DNA from: Pseudomonadota bacterium
Lineage (GTDB): Bacteria; Desulfobacterota; Desulfobacteria; Desulfobacterales; RPRI01
Length of the DNA: 36,931 nt
NCBI GenBank assembly: GCA_018817425.1
Contig: JAHITX010000081.1
Location: 1-36,931 of the forward strand
Direction of reading: 5' to 3'
The position numbers and the translations under genes are program-made. The notes under the pieces are model-generated. The model was not told the DNA's origin and made no database searches. It worked only from the letters and a program-made list of their open reading frames with translations. Within the stretch, counting starts at the first letter, position 1; each line of letters opens with the position of its first letter. Positions 23,902 through 32,644 of the stretch are shown here, piece by piece.

Positions 23902-24672
23902 ATGGGGCCAGGAGGCGTCGTTGCCATTATTCAAGGGAGAATGGGGTCCAGTCGTCTTCCTGGAAAACTTTTAATGGAGGTCATGAAAAGGCCTTTATTG
24001 TCCTATCAAATAGAGCGGTTGCGATTGAATAAGTGGATTACTCAGATCGTAGTTGCAACAACGACAAACACAAAAGATGATCCTGTCGTTGAGTGTGCTC
24101 ACGGAGAACAAGTGCAAGTTTATAGGGGGTCCGAGTACGATGTGCTGGACCGTTATTATCAGGCTGCAAAGACATTTTCAGCAGAACATGTCATACGTCT
24201 AACAGGTGACTGCCCATTAATTGATATAGACACCTGTGATAGAATTTTAAATGAATACTTCACAACAGGACTTGACTATGTCCGTACCGGGGAGAGTTTT
24301 GCGGAAGGACTGGATTGTGAAATTATGTCATTTGAAGCATTAGAATGCTCCTGGATGAGGGCCAAATTGAAATCCGAGAGAGAGCATGTGACTCTGTATA
24401 TTCGAAACCATACTGAACAATTTGCTATTAGAATTGTTGAGAATGAGACGGATGACAGCAAATATCGTATTACTATAGATGAAGAAGCAGATTTTCATGT
24501 TGTAAAGGCAATTTTCAATAGTCTTTATACTCAAGAGAACCCGTATTTTGGTATAGAGGCAATAAAGAAATTTCTTAATGCTAACCCAGATATTTACGCA
24601 TTGAATGCAAATATTATAAGGAATGAAGGGTTGTTGAAATCATTGGTGAAAGATCAGATAGTTATTGAGTAA
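23902..24672 (+). CDS. SpsF/NeuA-like cytidylyltransferase family protein (1 of 2)
   Basis: A 256-residue nucleotidyltransferase with VVAIIQGRMGSSRLPGKLL (about 6-24), the GT-A-like nucleotide-binding start, and HVIRLTGDCPLIDIDTCD (about 98-115) with the metal-site Asp. SpsF-type proteins are thought to activate nonulosonic-acid-like sugars with CTP. I start at ATG 23902, two bases after the aminotransferase stop; a TTG at 23893 would add three residues. The next gene starts 6 bases on. A second family member lies at 27907-28665. Confidence 0.87.
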   Translation: MGPGGVVAIIQGRMGSSRLPGKLLMEVMKRPLLSYQIERLRLNKWITQIVVATTTNTKDDPVVECAHGEQVQVYRGSEYDVLDRYYQAAKTFSAEHVIRLTGDCPLIDIDTCDRILNEYFTTGLDYVRTGESFAEGLDCEIMSFEALECSWMRAKLKSEREHVTLYIRNHTEQFAIRIVENETDDSKYRITIDEEADFHVVKAIFNSLYTQENPYFGIEAIKKFLNANPDIYALNANIIRNEGLLKSLVKDQIVIE

Positions 24673-24678
24673 GATGTT

Positions 24679-25602
24679 ATGAAACGTATCCTAATTACTG
24701 GTATTACTGGCCTCTTAGGTTCGAATCTCGCTTTATATTTTATGAATAAAAGTAGCGTGTTTGGAGTTTTGAACAAGAGCAAAATTTTTATACCAAATAT
24801 TTCGTTATTGAACGGAGATATTCAGAACGAGGATGATATTACGGATATCTTAAAGAAGATCAAGCCGGATATTATTATACATTGTGCTGCAGAGACAAAT
24901 GTTGATTATTGCGAAGAAAATATACCTCACGCCACCCTTTTGAACGCCACAGCCACAAAATATTTGGCCAATTACAGTAAAATATCCTCATGTAAATTAA
25001 TATATATTTCTACAGATGCAATTTATCGAGGGGACAGGGGGGATTACTTCGAATTTGAAACACCTGAACCACAAAATATATATTCGAAAACAAAGTTGGC
25101 CGGAGAATTTTTTGTTCAAGAAAATGCTTCTGATTACTTAATTATCAGAACCAATATTTATGGATGGAATGCTCTTCAAAAACTTAATTTTGCTGAGTGG
25201 GTTATTGATCAAATAGAAGTTGGAAAGGGGGGAATCCCCGGTTTTGTTGATGTCGTTTTTTCACCTATTCTAGTGAATGATCTTGCTGGTGTCATTGAAA
25301 AAATGATAAATATTGATCTTTCTGGCATATACAATGTGGGCGCAAGAGATAATTGTTCGAAGTATGAATTTGCACGAATGATTTGTAGGCTTTTTGGCAA
25401 GAATGAGGATTTTATTAAAAAAGCGACGATAAAAGAATTTTTGTTTAAGGCACCACGACCTGAAAACACAAGCCTGAATGTAAATAAAATTTCTGATATT
25501 TTAGGCGTTGAATCAATGCCGACCGTTGAACACGGTCTGATCAAATTCAAAAAGCTGAAAGATACAGGTTTTCTTGCGTATTTGAAGAGCATGGCGGTTT
25601 GA
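24679..25602 (+). CDS. RmlD-like SDR sugar-nucleotide reductase
   Basis: A 307-residue extended SDR. ITGITGLLGSN (5-15) binds NAD(P), IIHCAAETNVDYCEEN (about 71-86) and STDAIYRGD are typical of dTDP-4-dehydrorhamnose reductase relatives, and YSKTK (Y135, K139) is the catalytic pair. It probably reduces a keto-sugar of the pathway made here rather than dTDP-rhamnose, as no RmlA, B or C is present. Seventy-six bases separate it from the NeuB-family gene. Confidence 0.87.
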   Translation: MKRILITGITGLLGSNLALYFMNKSSVFGVLNKSKIFIPNISLLNGDIQNEDDITDILKKIKPDIIIHCAAETNVDYCEENIPHATLLNATATKYLANYSKISSCKLIYISTDAIYRGDRGDYFEFETPEPQNIYSKTKLAGEFFVQENASDYLIIRTNIYGWNALQKLNFAEWVIDQIEVGKGGIPGFVDVVFSPILVNDLAGVIEKMINIDLSGIYNVGARDNCSKYEFARMICRLFGKNEDFIKKATIKEFLFKAPRPENTSLNVNKISDILGVESMPTVEHGLIKFKKLKDTGFLAYLKSMAV

Positions 25603-25678
25603 AAAGATAAAGGTAGTCTCTTTACAGGAACAATTGGCGCGAATATAATTCATTCAAACTTAGTTTGGGGAGAATAAA

Positions 25679-26755
25679 ATGACAATAATTCGAATAGCAG
25701 ATCAGCTTATTGGAAAAGATCAACCTGCTTATTTTATTGCCGATATTGCAGCAAATCATGATGGGAGTATAAGTCGGGCAAAGGACTTGATTTCCTTGGT
25801 GAAAGAAGCCGGGGGGGATGCTGTAAAGTTTCAAAACTTTAGGGCGTCTAAGATTGTTAGTGAAAAAGGTTTCAAACTGATGGAAGGGCAAGTATCACAC
25901 CAGAATAAATGGCAAAAATCTGTATATGAGGTTTACGAAGATGCTTCAATTCCCTTCGACTGGTCGGAGGAACTACATGCCTATTGCCGTGATATTGGAA
26001 TCCATTACTTTTCGACACCATATGACTTCGAAGCCGTTGATATGCTTGAACAGTATGTGCTGGCTTATAAGATAGGATCCGGGGATATTACTTGGCTGGA
26101 AATGCTTGAAAGGATTGCCTTGAAAGCAAAACCAGTTCTACTTGCTACCGGTGCTTCTGCAATCGAAGAAGTTAAGCGAGCTGTGGCAACCATATTGTCC
26201 ATTAATCCTCAACTTGTTTTAATGCAATGCAATACGAATTATACTGCCAGTGCAAAAAATTTTCGATATATCAATCTTAGGGTGCTGAATCTTTATCATA
26301 AGATATATCCTGAGCTTATACTGGGGCTGTCAGACCATACCCTCGGGCACGCCACTGTGTTGGGCGCTGTAGCGCTGGGAGCAAAGGTTATTGAAAAGCA
26401 TTTTACTGATGATATATCCAGAAAGGGGCCGGATCACGCATTTTCCATGACACCCGCTACATGGAAAACCATGGTGGAGGGGACGAGAGAACTTGAAGCC
26501 GCCTTGGGAAATGAGGAAAAAAAAATTGAAGATAACGAACAAAATACAGTCATCATTCAAAGACGGTGTATTCGTGCTGCCCAGGATATCCCTATGGGGA
26601 CTGTTTTAGAAAAACATATGCTTGACGTTTTAAGGCCTGCGCCAGGGGATGGGATTCTTCCTTACGACTTGCAGAAAGTATTAGGACGGCACCTGGTCAA
26701 GAGCCTCGGAGTTGGCGACCAGTTGAATTGGGAAATGCTGGGCGATCCCAAATAG
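25679..26755 (+). CDS. neuB: NeuB-family nonulosonic acid synthase (NeuB/PseI/SpsE)
   Basis: A 358-residue enzyme that condenses a 6-carbon amino sugar with phosphoenolpyruvate to make a nine-carbon 2-keto sugar acid. Residues 1-285 are the TIM barrel (FIADIAANHDGS, GGDAVKFQNF, FSTPYDFEAVD, KIGSGDITW, GLSDHTLGHA, IEKHFTDD), and about 295-355 are the SAF/antifreeze-like domain (RRCIRAAQDIPMGTVL and following). Length and motifs are complete. The precise sugar (Neu5Ac, pseudaminic, legionaminic or another) cannot be read from sequence; with PseB in the locus a 5,7-diamino type is favoured. GGGGAG lies 6 bases before the ATG. It includes a run of seven Gs at 25811-25817 that keeps frame. Confidence 0.92.
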   Translation: MTIIRIADQLIGKDQPAYFIADIAANHDGSISRAKDLISLVKEAGGDAVKFQNFRASKIVSEKGFKLMEGQVSHQNKWQKSVYEVYEDASIPFDWSEELHAYCRDIGIHYFSTPYDFEAVDMLEQYVLAYKIGSGDITWLEMLERIALKAKPVLLATGASAIEEVKRAVATILSINPQLVLMQCNTNYTASAKNFRYINLRVLNLYHKIYPELILGLSDHTLGHATVLGAVALGAKVIEKHFTDDISRKGPDHAFSMTPATWKTMVEGTRELEAALGNEEKKIEDNEQNTVIIQRRCIRAAQDIPMGTVLEKHMLDVLRPAPGDGILPYDLQKVLGRHLVKSLGVGDQLNWEMLGDPK

Positions 26756-26758
26756 CCG

Positions 26759-27886
26759 ATGCGAATTTTATATTTTAGTAATGACTATACCACGCACGAC
26801 CGAAGGTTCCTTCAGAAAATGGGAGAATCCTCTCACGAAATTTATTACCTACGATTGTTCGATAGTGCTGGTTTTTATGAAAAAAGACAGCTCCCGGAAA
26901 AGGTTCGGGTTATCGAATGGAATTATGGGAAGTTTAGTCAAAATGAACCCGAGCACCTCTTGGCTCTCATGCCGGAGTTCAATGCGGTTTTGGAAAACAT
27001 TAAACCAGACCTCATTCATGCTGGGCCAATACAGTCGTGTGCTTTTATTGCAGCTCTGTCAGGATTTCATCCTTTTTTGGCAATGTCATGGGGATCGGAT
27101 CTGTTGTTACATTCAGAAGAAAGTCCTCTTATGAGATGGGTAACGTCATTTGTTCTGAATCAAATGGATTTTTTTTTGTGTGATTGTGATGCAGTTTCTG
27201 AAAAGGCAGGAAAGTTTGCACAAGTAGATAAAGAACAAGTTATTGAATTTCCATGGGGGATAGAACTTGACAGATTTTATAGGGAGCCTGAAAGGGGGCA
27301 GAGGCTGCTTGAAAAACTTGGTTGGTACGATTGTATAATTGTTCTATCAAATAGAAGTTGGGAACCGTTGTATGGAATTGAATCTGTACTTAAAGGCTTT
27401 GCTGAAGCTCATAAACAGAATCCAAGGATGAGGCTTTTCTTACTTGGAGATGGGTCGATGCGGCAAGAGGTTGACAAGTTTATAGAGAGCAGAGACCTAA
27501 ACGATAGTGTTTATAGACCCGGCGTGGTGCCTCAAAAAAAATTGTCGGCTTTTTATAGTGCTTCCAATATTTATCTAAGTTGTTCGTTCAGTGATGGTAC
27601 TTCTATATCTCTTCTTGAGGCCATGGCCTGTGAACTCCTCATTATTGTCAGTGATATTCCCGGAAATAGAGAGTGGATCAAAAGGGAAGAAAATGGTTGG
27701 TTAGTTCATCCTTCAAACATTGACGAAATTGTTGATTCCCTTCTCAACGCTGCAAGGACTTCAAAGGAAGAAAGTAAAAAGATGGTTCGTTTGAATCGAA
27801 AGAACATTTTGAGGTATGCAAATTGGGATGAAAATGTAAAAAAATTGTTGCGGTTATATAAGTCTATTGAAGGAAAAAAATTTTGA
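26759..27886 (+). CDS. GT4-family glycosyltransferase
   Basis: A 375-residue GT-B glycosyltransferase. The N-terminal half has DLIHAGPIQSCAF; the C-terminal donor half has FPWGIELDRFY, MRLFLLGDGSMRQEV, YRPGVVPQKKLSAFYSA and SISLLEAMACELLIIVSDIP, the EX7E donor-binding signature of GT4. It would add a sugar from a nucleotide donor to a lipid-linked or protein acceptor at the inner membrane. It starts 3 bases after the NeuB-family stop. Confidence 0.9.
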   Translation: MRILYFSNDYTTHDRRFLQKMGESSHEIYYLRLFDSAGFYEKRQLPEKVRVIEWNYGKFSQNEPEHLLALMPEFNAVLENIKPDLIHAGPIQSCAFIAALSGFHPFLAMSWGSDLLLHSEESPLMRWVTSFVLNQMDFFLCDCDAVSEKAGKFAQVDKEQVIEFPWGIELDRFYREPERGQRLLEKLGWYDCIIVLSNRSWEPLYGIESVLKGFAEAHKQNPRMRLFLLGDGSMRQEVDKFIESRDLNDSVYRPGVVPQKKLSAFYSASNIYLSCSFSDGTSISLLEAMACELLIIVSDIPGNREWIKREENGWLVHPSNIDEIVDSLLNAARTSKEESKKMVRLNRKNILRYANWDENVKKLLRLYKSIEGKKF

Positions 27887-27906
27887 AAAATTGAAGGCCT
27901 ATTTTC

Positions 27907-28665
27907 ATGTTTAAAAAGATAAAACAGAAAATTGTGTGTACCATAGAAGCCCGAATGACTTCTAACCGCTTGCCAGGAAAGGTGCTTCTTCCTCTGGCAG
28001 GAAAGCCCGCTCTGGAAAGACTAATAGAGCGTATTCGAAGAAGTACTTACGTCAATGATATTGTAGTTGCAACAACAATAAATAGAGATGACCAGCCGAT
28101 TGTTGCTCTTTGTGAAAAAATAGGATGTTTTTACCATAGAGGAAGCGAAGAGGATGTACTTTCAAGGGTTTTAGGTGCCGCAAAATCTGTAGACGGCAAC
28201 ATTATTGTAGAAATTACCGGTGATTGCCCGCTAATTGACCACAGGCATATTGATAAAACAATTGAAGTGTTTTTTTCTGGTGATTATGATTATGCGGCCA
28301 ATACAGTTGAGCGTTCTTTTCCAGATGGATTTGATGTACAGGTTTTTCCAGTTAATCTTTTAGAAAAGGTTGCTATGTTGACTCAGGATCCCATTGATCG
28401 GGTGCACGTTAGTTATTACATCTGGAACCATCCAAAGTGTTATAAACTTGCGAATTGGAAAGCTCAAGGGGATATGTACTGGCCAAGCCTTGGTCTTACC
28501 TTGGATGAGAAAGACGATTATCAATTAATAGATAAAATTTATAAAGAGTTGTTTTCAGAAAATAATGATTTTTCTGCAGAGGATATTATTGCTTTTCTTA
28601 GAAAGCGCCCCGATCTAACTGTAATTAATGCCCATGTTCGTCGAAAAGTTCCTGAGGAGGGATGA
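27907..28665 (+). CDS. SpsF/NeuA-like cytidylyltransferase family protein (2 of 2)
   Basis: A 252-residue member of the same family as the product of 23902-24672, with TIEARMTSNRLPGKVLLPLA (about 12-31), YHRGSEEDVLSRVL and IIVEITGDCPLIDHRHID. The two differ widely, so this is not a recent duplication; each may activate a different sugar acid. Its last codons contain the AGGAGG ribosome-binding site of the next gene, so the two are translationally linked. Confidence 0.87.
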   Translation: MFKKIKQKIVCTIEARMTSNRLPGKVLLPLAGKPALERLIERIRRSTYVNDIVVATTINRDDQPIVALCEKIGCFYHRGSEEDVLSRVLGAAKSVDGNIIVEITGDCPLIDHRHIDKTIEVFFSGDYDYAANTVERSFPDGFDVQVFPVNLLEKVAMLTQDPIDRVHVSYYIWNHPKCYKLANWKAQGDMYWPSLGLTLDEKDDYQLIDKIYKELFSENNDFSAEDIIAFLRKRPDLTVINAHVRRKVPEEG

Positions 28666-28669
28666 AATA

Positions 28670-29644
28670 ATGGCTGTTTTGTATACCGCTGCTATTATCG
28701 GGTGTGGAAGAATTGGATCCGGATTTGACTCAACAGAATCTGAAAATATTTTAACCCATGCGAAAGCCTACACCCTTAATCCAAAAATTGAGCTGATAGC
28801 AGTGATGGATGCAGATTTAGATAAGGCTAACGCAGCAGGTATAAAGTGGGAATGCGAAAGTTTTGATAATATTGATATTTTATTGGAGAAAAACCCCGAT
28901 ATATTAAGTATATGTACTCCAGATGCCTCTCACTATGAAATTCTATTGAAATGTCTTAATTATCGGCCAAAGGCTGTTATTGCTGAAAAACCTTTAACTC
29001 TGGATGTTTCAAAGACAAAGGAAATTGTCACACGCTATCAGGATCTTGATGTTCCACTTTTTGTCAATTTTTCGAGGCGGTTTGACTATATAATGCAAGT
29101 GGTTCGAGAAAGAATATACAATGATGAATTGGGCGGTATCCTTCATGCCTCCATCAAATACTCGAAGGGAATCATGCATAACGGATCGCATGCCATTGAT
29201 GCCTCGAATTTTTTATTTGGAAAATATATTTCCGGTTTCCCGGTGAATGATATTATTGATTATGATAAAAAGGATCCTACACTGGGTGCAGTTTTGTGTT
29301 ATTCAAAGTGTCCGGCAGTTTTCCTTATGGCCTGTGATGAGCGCGCCTATTCAATATTTGAAGTTGATATTGTCGGGGAAAAAGGACGTATTAAACTTGA
29401 TCAATCTGGAATGCAGTGCAGAGAGTATAAATTGAGGCGTGATCCTATCTTTGATGGATATATAGATATTGAAGAGGAACCGCCATACTCTACTAACTTG
29501 GGAAAGTCTATGCAAAAACTCGCAGAGAATGTTGTAGGCTACCTCGAGGGCAACGATTCGATTCTGTGTAGCGGGACAGATGCTCTTGCTGCACAGCAGA
29601 TTTGTCAATCTCTTCTATCTCAGTATCAAGGAAGATCGAAATGA
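28670..29644 (+). CDS. Gfo/Idh/MocA-family NAD(P)-dependent sugar oxidoreductase
   Basis: A 324-residue protein starting at ATG 28670, supported by AGGAGG 9 bases upstream; the more upstream ATG at 28628 lacks this. AAIIGCGRIGSGFD (about 5-18) is the Rossmann loop, LSICTPDASHYE and VIAEKPLTLD contain the conserved EKP lysine, and the C-terminal half has the family's sheet domain with SHAIDASNFLF. It would oxidise or reduce a nucleotide sugar or sugar acid; the substrate is unknown. It overlaps the next gene by 4 bases (ATGA). Confidence 0.87.
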   Translation: MAVLYTAAIIGCGRIGSGFDSTESENILTHAKAYTLNPKIELIAVMDADLDKANAAGIKWECESFDNIDILLEKNPDILSICTPDASHYEILLKCLNYRPKAVIAEKPLTLDVSKTKEIVTRYQDLDVPLFVNFSRRFDYIMQVVRERIYNDELGGILHASIKYSKGIMHNGSHAIDASNFLFGKYISGFPVNDIIDYDKKDPTLGAVLCYSKCPAVFLMACDERAYSIFEVDIVGEKGRIKLDQSGMQCREYKLRRDPIFDGYIDIEEEPPYSTNLGKSMQKLAENVVGYLEGNDSILCSGTDALAAQQICQSLLSQYQGRSK

Positions 29645-30648
29645 AAAACCTTGATTCAGTATCCAAAATTATCTCGATACTATCTGGTTTTGATAAATAC
29701 TATTTATATTGTGTAGACCCCGGTGCATATAATTGTATGCGGTATATTTATGATGCTCTTATACAGACCAACGTGGAAGTTTCCTGGATAGCAGAAGGTT
29801 GGTGTAAATCAAATATTATGGAAAAAGAGGAAACGATACAATGGCATGAATTTGAACAAATGATGTCTTGCCTCCCATCAAGGGCAAATATTTGCCTGCT
29901 TTTAGGGTCACAAAATTGTTTCAAAAAGACTCATCATGCCATAGGTTTTTGTAATCTCCATAATATCACTAATTTTTTTCTTTTAGATCATTGGCTCAAT
30001 TATGCTGAGCATTTTTTTGATTTTGAAACAAAGACTTCATTTTTACCGACAAAAATTGGTGTTATGGATGAAACTTCCCGGGATGGAATAGAAGATTCAC
30101 TGGTTACGACACCATCAGGGCAAAGGCCTGAAATTTATATTGTGGGTCATCCTAAAATGGAGGCGAGTGTTAAAACAATACAAAATATTTCACTTTATGA
30201 AATTGGTAGTTATAGAAAAATGATAGGTGCCAAAAATAAAAAATTATACCTTTTTTTACTTGAACCAGTATACAAAGATTTTGCCTTAAATGAAGTGGGC
30301 GAACCCTTACTTGGATATACCGAATACACCATACTGAAATATTTTTTTAGTAATTATTCCGTTCTAAATACAAAAGTGATAATAAAACCGCACCCTCGGC
30401 AAGATATTGATGAATTATTGCAATTTCTTGAAACAAATATCTCGCAATCACTTTACGATTACACTGTTGATATGGAGCACGACCTTGAATTTCTCATTTC
30501 AATTGCTGATGAAGTTGTGGGTATGACAACCGTGGCATTGATTTTTGCTTTAAAAGCTGGGAAAAAGATTAGAAGCATACAGGTGGGGAGAAATGAATAT
30601 GCTAGACAATTATCAAATAAGTATTTTGAAAACAATTTAACTGTTTGA
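29641..30648 (+). CDS. Putative GT-B glycosyltransferase, sialyl/CDP-transferase-like
   Basis: A 335-residue protein starting at the ATG overlapping the previous stop codon, with AAGGAAG just upstream. No close family was recognised. It shows IVGHPKMEA, then VIIKPHPRQDIDELL and DEVVGMTTVALIFALKAGKK, an arrangement like polysialyl-, capsule- and CDP-glycerol-transferases that use a KPHP/HP motif and an S/T-rich donor loop. Placed among CMP-sugar genes, transfer of the CMP-activated sugar acid is a good guess. There is no signal peptide or membrane helix. Confidence 0.55.
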   Translation: MKNLDSVSKIISILSGFDKYYLYCVDPGAYNCMRYIYDALIQTNVEVSWIAEGWCKSNIMEKEETIQWHEFEQMMSCLPSRANICLLLGSQNCFKKTHHAIGFCNLHNITNFFLLDHWLNYAEHFFDFETKTSFLPTKIGVMDETSRDGIEDSLVTTPSGQRPEIYIVGHPKMEASVKTIQNISLYEIGSYRKMIGAKNKKLYLFLLEPVYKDFALNEVGEPLLGYTEYTILKYFFSNYSVLNTKVIIKPHPRQDIDELLQFLETNISQSLYDYTVDMEHDLEFLISIADEVVGMTTVALIFALKAGKKIRSIQVGRNEYARQLSNKYFENNLTV

Positions 30649-30661
30649 ATAAGGGATATTT

Positions 30662-31975
30662 ATGAAACTGGCAATAAATGGTGGTAAATCTGTCCGGACA
30701 AAACTGTTTCCTCCATATCGTGTAATAGGGGCTGAAGAAAAAAATGCTGCAAACAGAGTTCTTGATTCCGGAGTTCTTTCTCGTTACCTCGGATGTTGGG
30801 ATGATGACTTTTATGGTGGGCCTGAGGTTCAGGCCTTAGAAAAAGAATGGGCCAAGCACTTTGGCGTAAAAAATGCTGTTGCAGTTAATTCATGCACTTC
30901 AGGGCTTTACTGTGCCGTTGGTGCCACAGGAGTGGAGCCAGGAGAGGAAATCATTGTGAGCCCATACACAATGGCAGTCTCTGCTACTGCGCCTCTTATT
31001 TTCAATGCAATCCCTGTTTTTGCGGATATCGAAGAAGATTATTATTGTCTGGATCCAAAATCAGTTGAAGATCGAATCACAGATAGAACAAGAGCAATTA
31101 TAGTTGTAAATATTTTTGGACAACCTTATGACGCAGAACGGATTAATGCCATTGCCCTTAAACATAACCTGTGTGTCATAGAGGACAATGCCCAGGCTCC
31201 AGGGGCATTGTACAAAGGCAAAAAAACAGGCACGCTTGGAGATATTGGCGTTTTCTCTCTTAATTATCATAAGCACATACATTGTGGTGAAGGGGGAATC
31301 GTGGTTACTAATAATGATGATTTAGCAGACCGAATCAGATTGATTCGCAACCATGCCGAAGCTGTTGTAGAAGATAAGTGTGTACAAAACATCGTGAATT
31401 TAATTGGTTTTAATTTTAGACTCCCTGAAATTGAGGCGGCTATCACAAGGTGTCAATTGAGAAAATTAGATCGGCTTGTAAAAGAAAGGCAGAAAAATTG
31501 TGAATATATTGCTGAAAAATTAAGTGGCATTCCAGCGATTATTCCTCCAAAGATCCGTGAAGGCTGTACTCATTCTTACTATGTTCATCCGTTTAAGTTT
31601 GACTATGAGATGGCGGGTGTTTCAAGGGATAGTTTTATTGCGGCTGTCTGTGCTGAACTACCGCCTACGGAACTTAGAGAAGCTGAAGGCCCTTTGATGA
31701 GCTGCGGGTATGTCAAACCGCTTTATCTACAACCTATGTTCCAGCAACGGATTGCATACGGATCTAAGGGGTTCCCATTTAATAACCCATGGTATGAAGG
31801 CGATGTTAAATATGAGAAAGGTCTATGCCCCATGACAGAAAAAATGTATGAAAAAGAGCTGTTTTTGCATGAAATGATGCGGCCAGGTATGATGAGAGAA
31901 GATTTGGATGATGTGGTAAGAGCATTTGAGAAGGTGTGGGTATTAAGAGATACGCTAAAAAAACATCATAATTAA
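30662..31975 (+). CDS. DegT/DnrJ/EryC1/StrS-family sugar aminotransferase
   Basis: A 437-residue PLP enzyme. VAVNSCTSGLYCAVGATG, PYTMAVSATAPLIFNAIPVF, VIEDNAQAPGALYKGKKTGT and FSLNYHKHIHCGEGGIVV are the family blocks, with K204 as the PLP lysine. It transfers an amino group, usually from glutamate, to a keto-sugar. It is about 50 residues longer than PseC and opens with AINGGKSVRTKLFPPYRVIG, closer to StrS/antibiotic-sugar types, so I do not call it pseC although it may serve that role. It ends 72 bases before the acetyltransferase. Confidence 0.9.
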   Translation: MKLAINGGKSVRTKLFPPYRVIGAEEKNAANRVLDSGVLSRYLGCWDDDFYGGPEVQALEKEWAKHFGVKNAVAVNSCTSGLYCAVGATGVEPGEEIIVSPYTMAVSATAPLIFNAIPVFADIEEDYYCLDPKSVEDRITDRTRAIIVVNIFGQPYDAERINAIALKHNLCVIEDNAQAPGALYKGKKTGTLGDIGVFSLNYHKHIHCGEGGIVVTNNDDLADRIRLIRNHAEAVVEDKCVQNIVNLIGFNFRLPEIEAAITRCQLRKLDRLVKERQKNCEYIAEKLSGIPAIIPPKIREGCTHSYYVHPFKFDYEMAGVSRDSFIAAVCAELPPTELREAEGPLMSCGYVKPLYLQPMFQQRIAYGSKGFPFNNPWYEGDVKYEKGLCPMTEKMYEKELFLHEMMRPGMMREDLDDVVRAFEKVWVLRDTLKKHHN

Positions 31976-32047
31976 GGTTTTCATATTGAATTATTAATGA
32001 ATGAAGAGAGTTTATCGTGAAGAAATGTTTTAATGCGGAGGAAAGAA

Positions 32048-32644
32048 ATGATGGAAATTCAATATGATATTTTTATTAAGGGAAATTTAATTGATTTAGT
32101 TTGTTTGAATGAAAGTATTGCATTAAATTCCAATTGGTATAATTGGTTCAACGATGAGGAAAATATGTATAATATGCAAAAGCATTATTTTCCAAGCACA
32201 AGAGAATCTCAGGTGAATTTTTTCCGAACTGTGATCAATAACAGCGCAACCATGTTGCAAGTGGGGATTTTTCATAAAAAAGATCAAATTTTGATTGGCG
32301 TGATTTCGTTATCGAAAATTGATTATCTGAATCGGAAGTGTGAAATTAGCGGTTTTATTGGAGAAAAAAAATATCAAAATATTCAAAATTTTCTTGAAGC
32401 TAACCGATTGCTAATATGCCATGCTTTTGAACAACTTAACATGAATAGAATATATGGTGGCGCAATTAAAAACGAGATTGCTGAATTATATTTACGCTCT
32501 CTTGGTTTTACACGGGAGGGTCTTTTGGTAGAGGATGTGTATAAAAATGGAATGTATAACGATGTTCACCTGATCGCAATTTCTCAAAAAAGATACAATG
32601 AATTTTTTAAAAAAAATGATGATAAAACAAATGAATTTTCATAA
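32048..32644 (+). CDS. GNAT-family N-acetyltransferase (RimJ/PseH-like)
   Basis: A 198-residue protein from ATG 32048, chosen for GGAGG 6 bases upstream; the ATG at 32033 lies before that site. The GNAT fold is visible in IGVISLSKIDYLNRKCEISG (strands 4 and 5 region), YQNIQNFLEANRLLICHAFE and LNMNRIYGGAIKNEIAELYLRSLGFTREG spread over about 85-165. It resembles PseH and related sugar acetyltransferases that acetylate an amino group with acetyl-CoA. It follows the DegT aminotransferase, the usual aminotransferase-acetyltransferase order. It overlaps the next gene. Confidence 0.82.
   Translation: MMEIQYDIFIKGNLIDLVCLNESIALNSNWYNWFNDEENMYNMQKHYFPSTRESQVNFFRTVINNSATMLQVGIFHKKDQILIGVISLSKIDYLNRKCEISGFIGEKKYQNIQNFLEANRLLICHAFEQLNMNRIYGGAIKNEIAELYLRSLGFTREGLLVEDVYKNGMYNDVHLIAISQKRYNEFFKKNDDKTNEFS

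Noticed and set aside
25811-25817. Run of seven Gs in the NeuB-family gene
   Set aside because: The frame is intact and family motifs continue on both sides, and seven is short for a switching tract. Noted only as a weaker potential slippage site.
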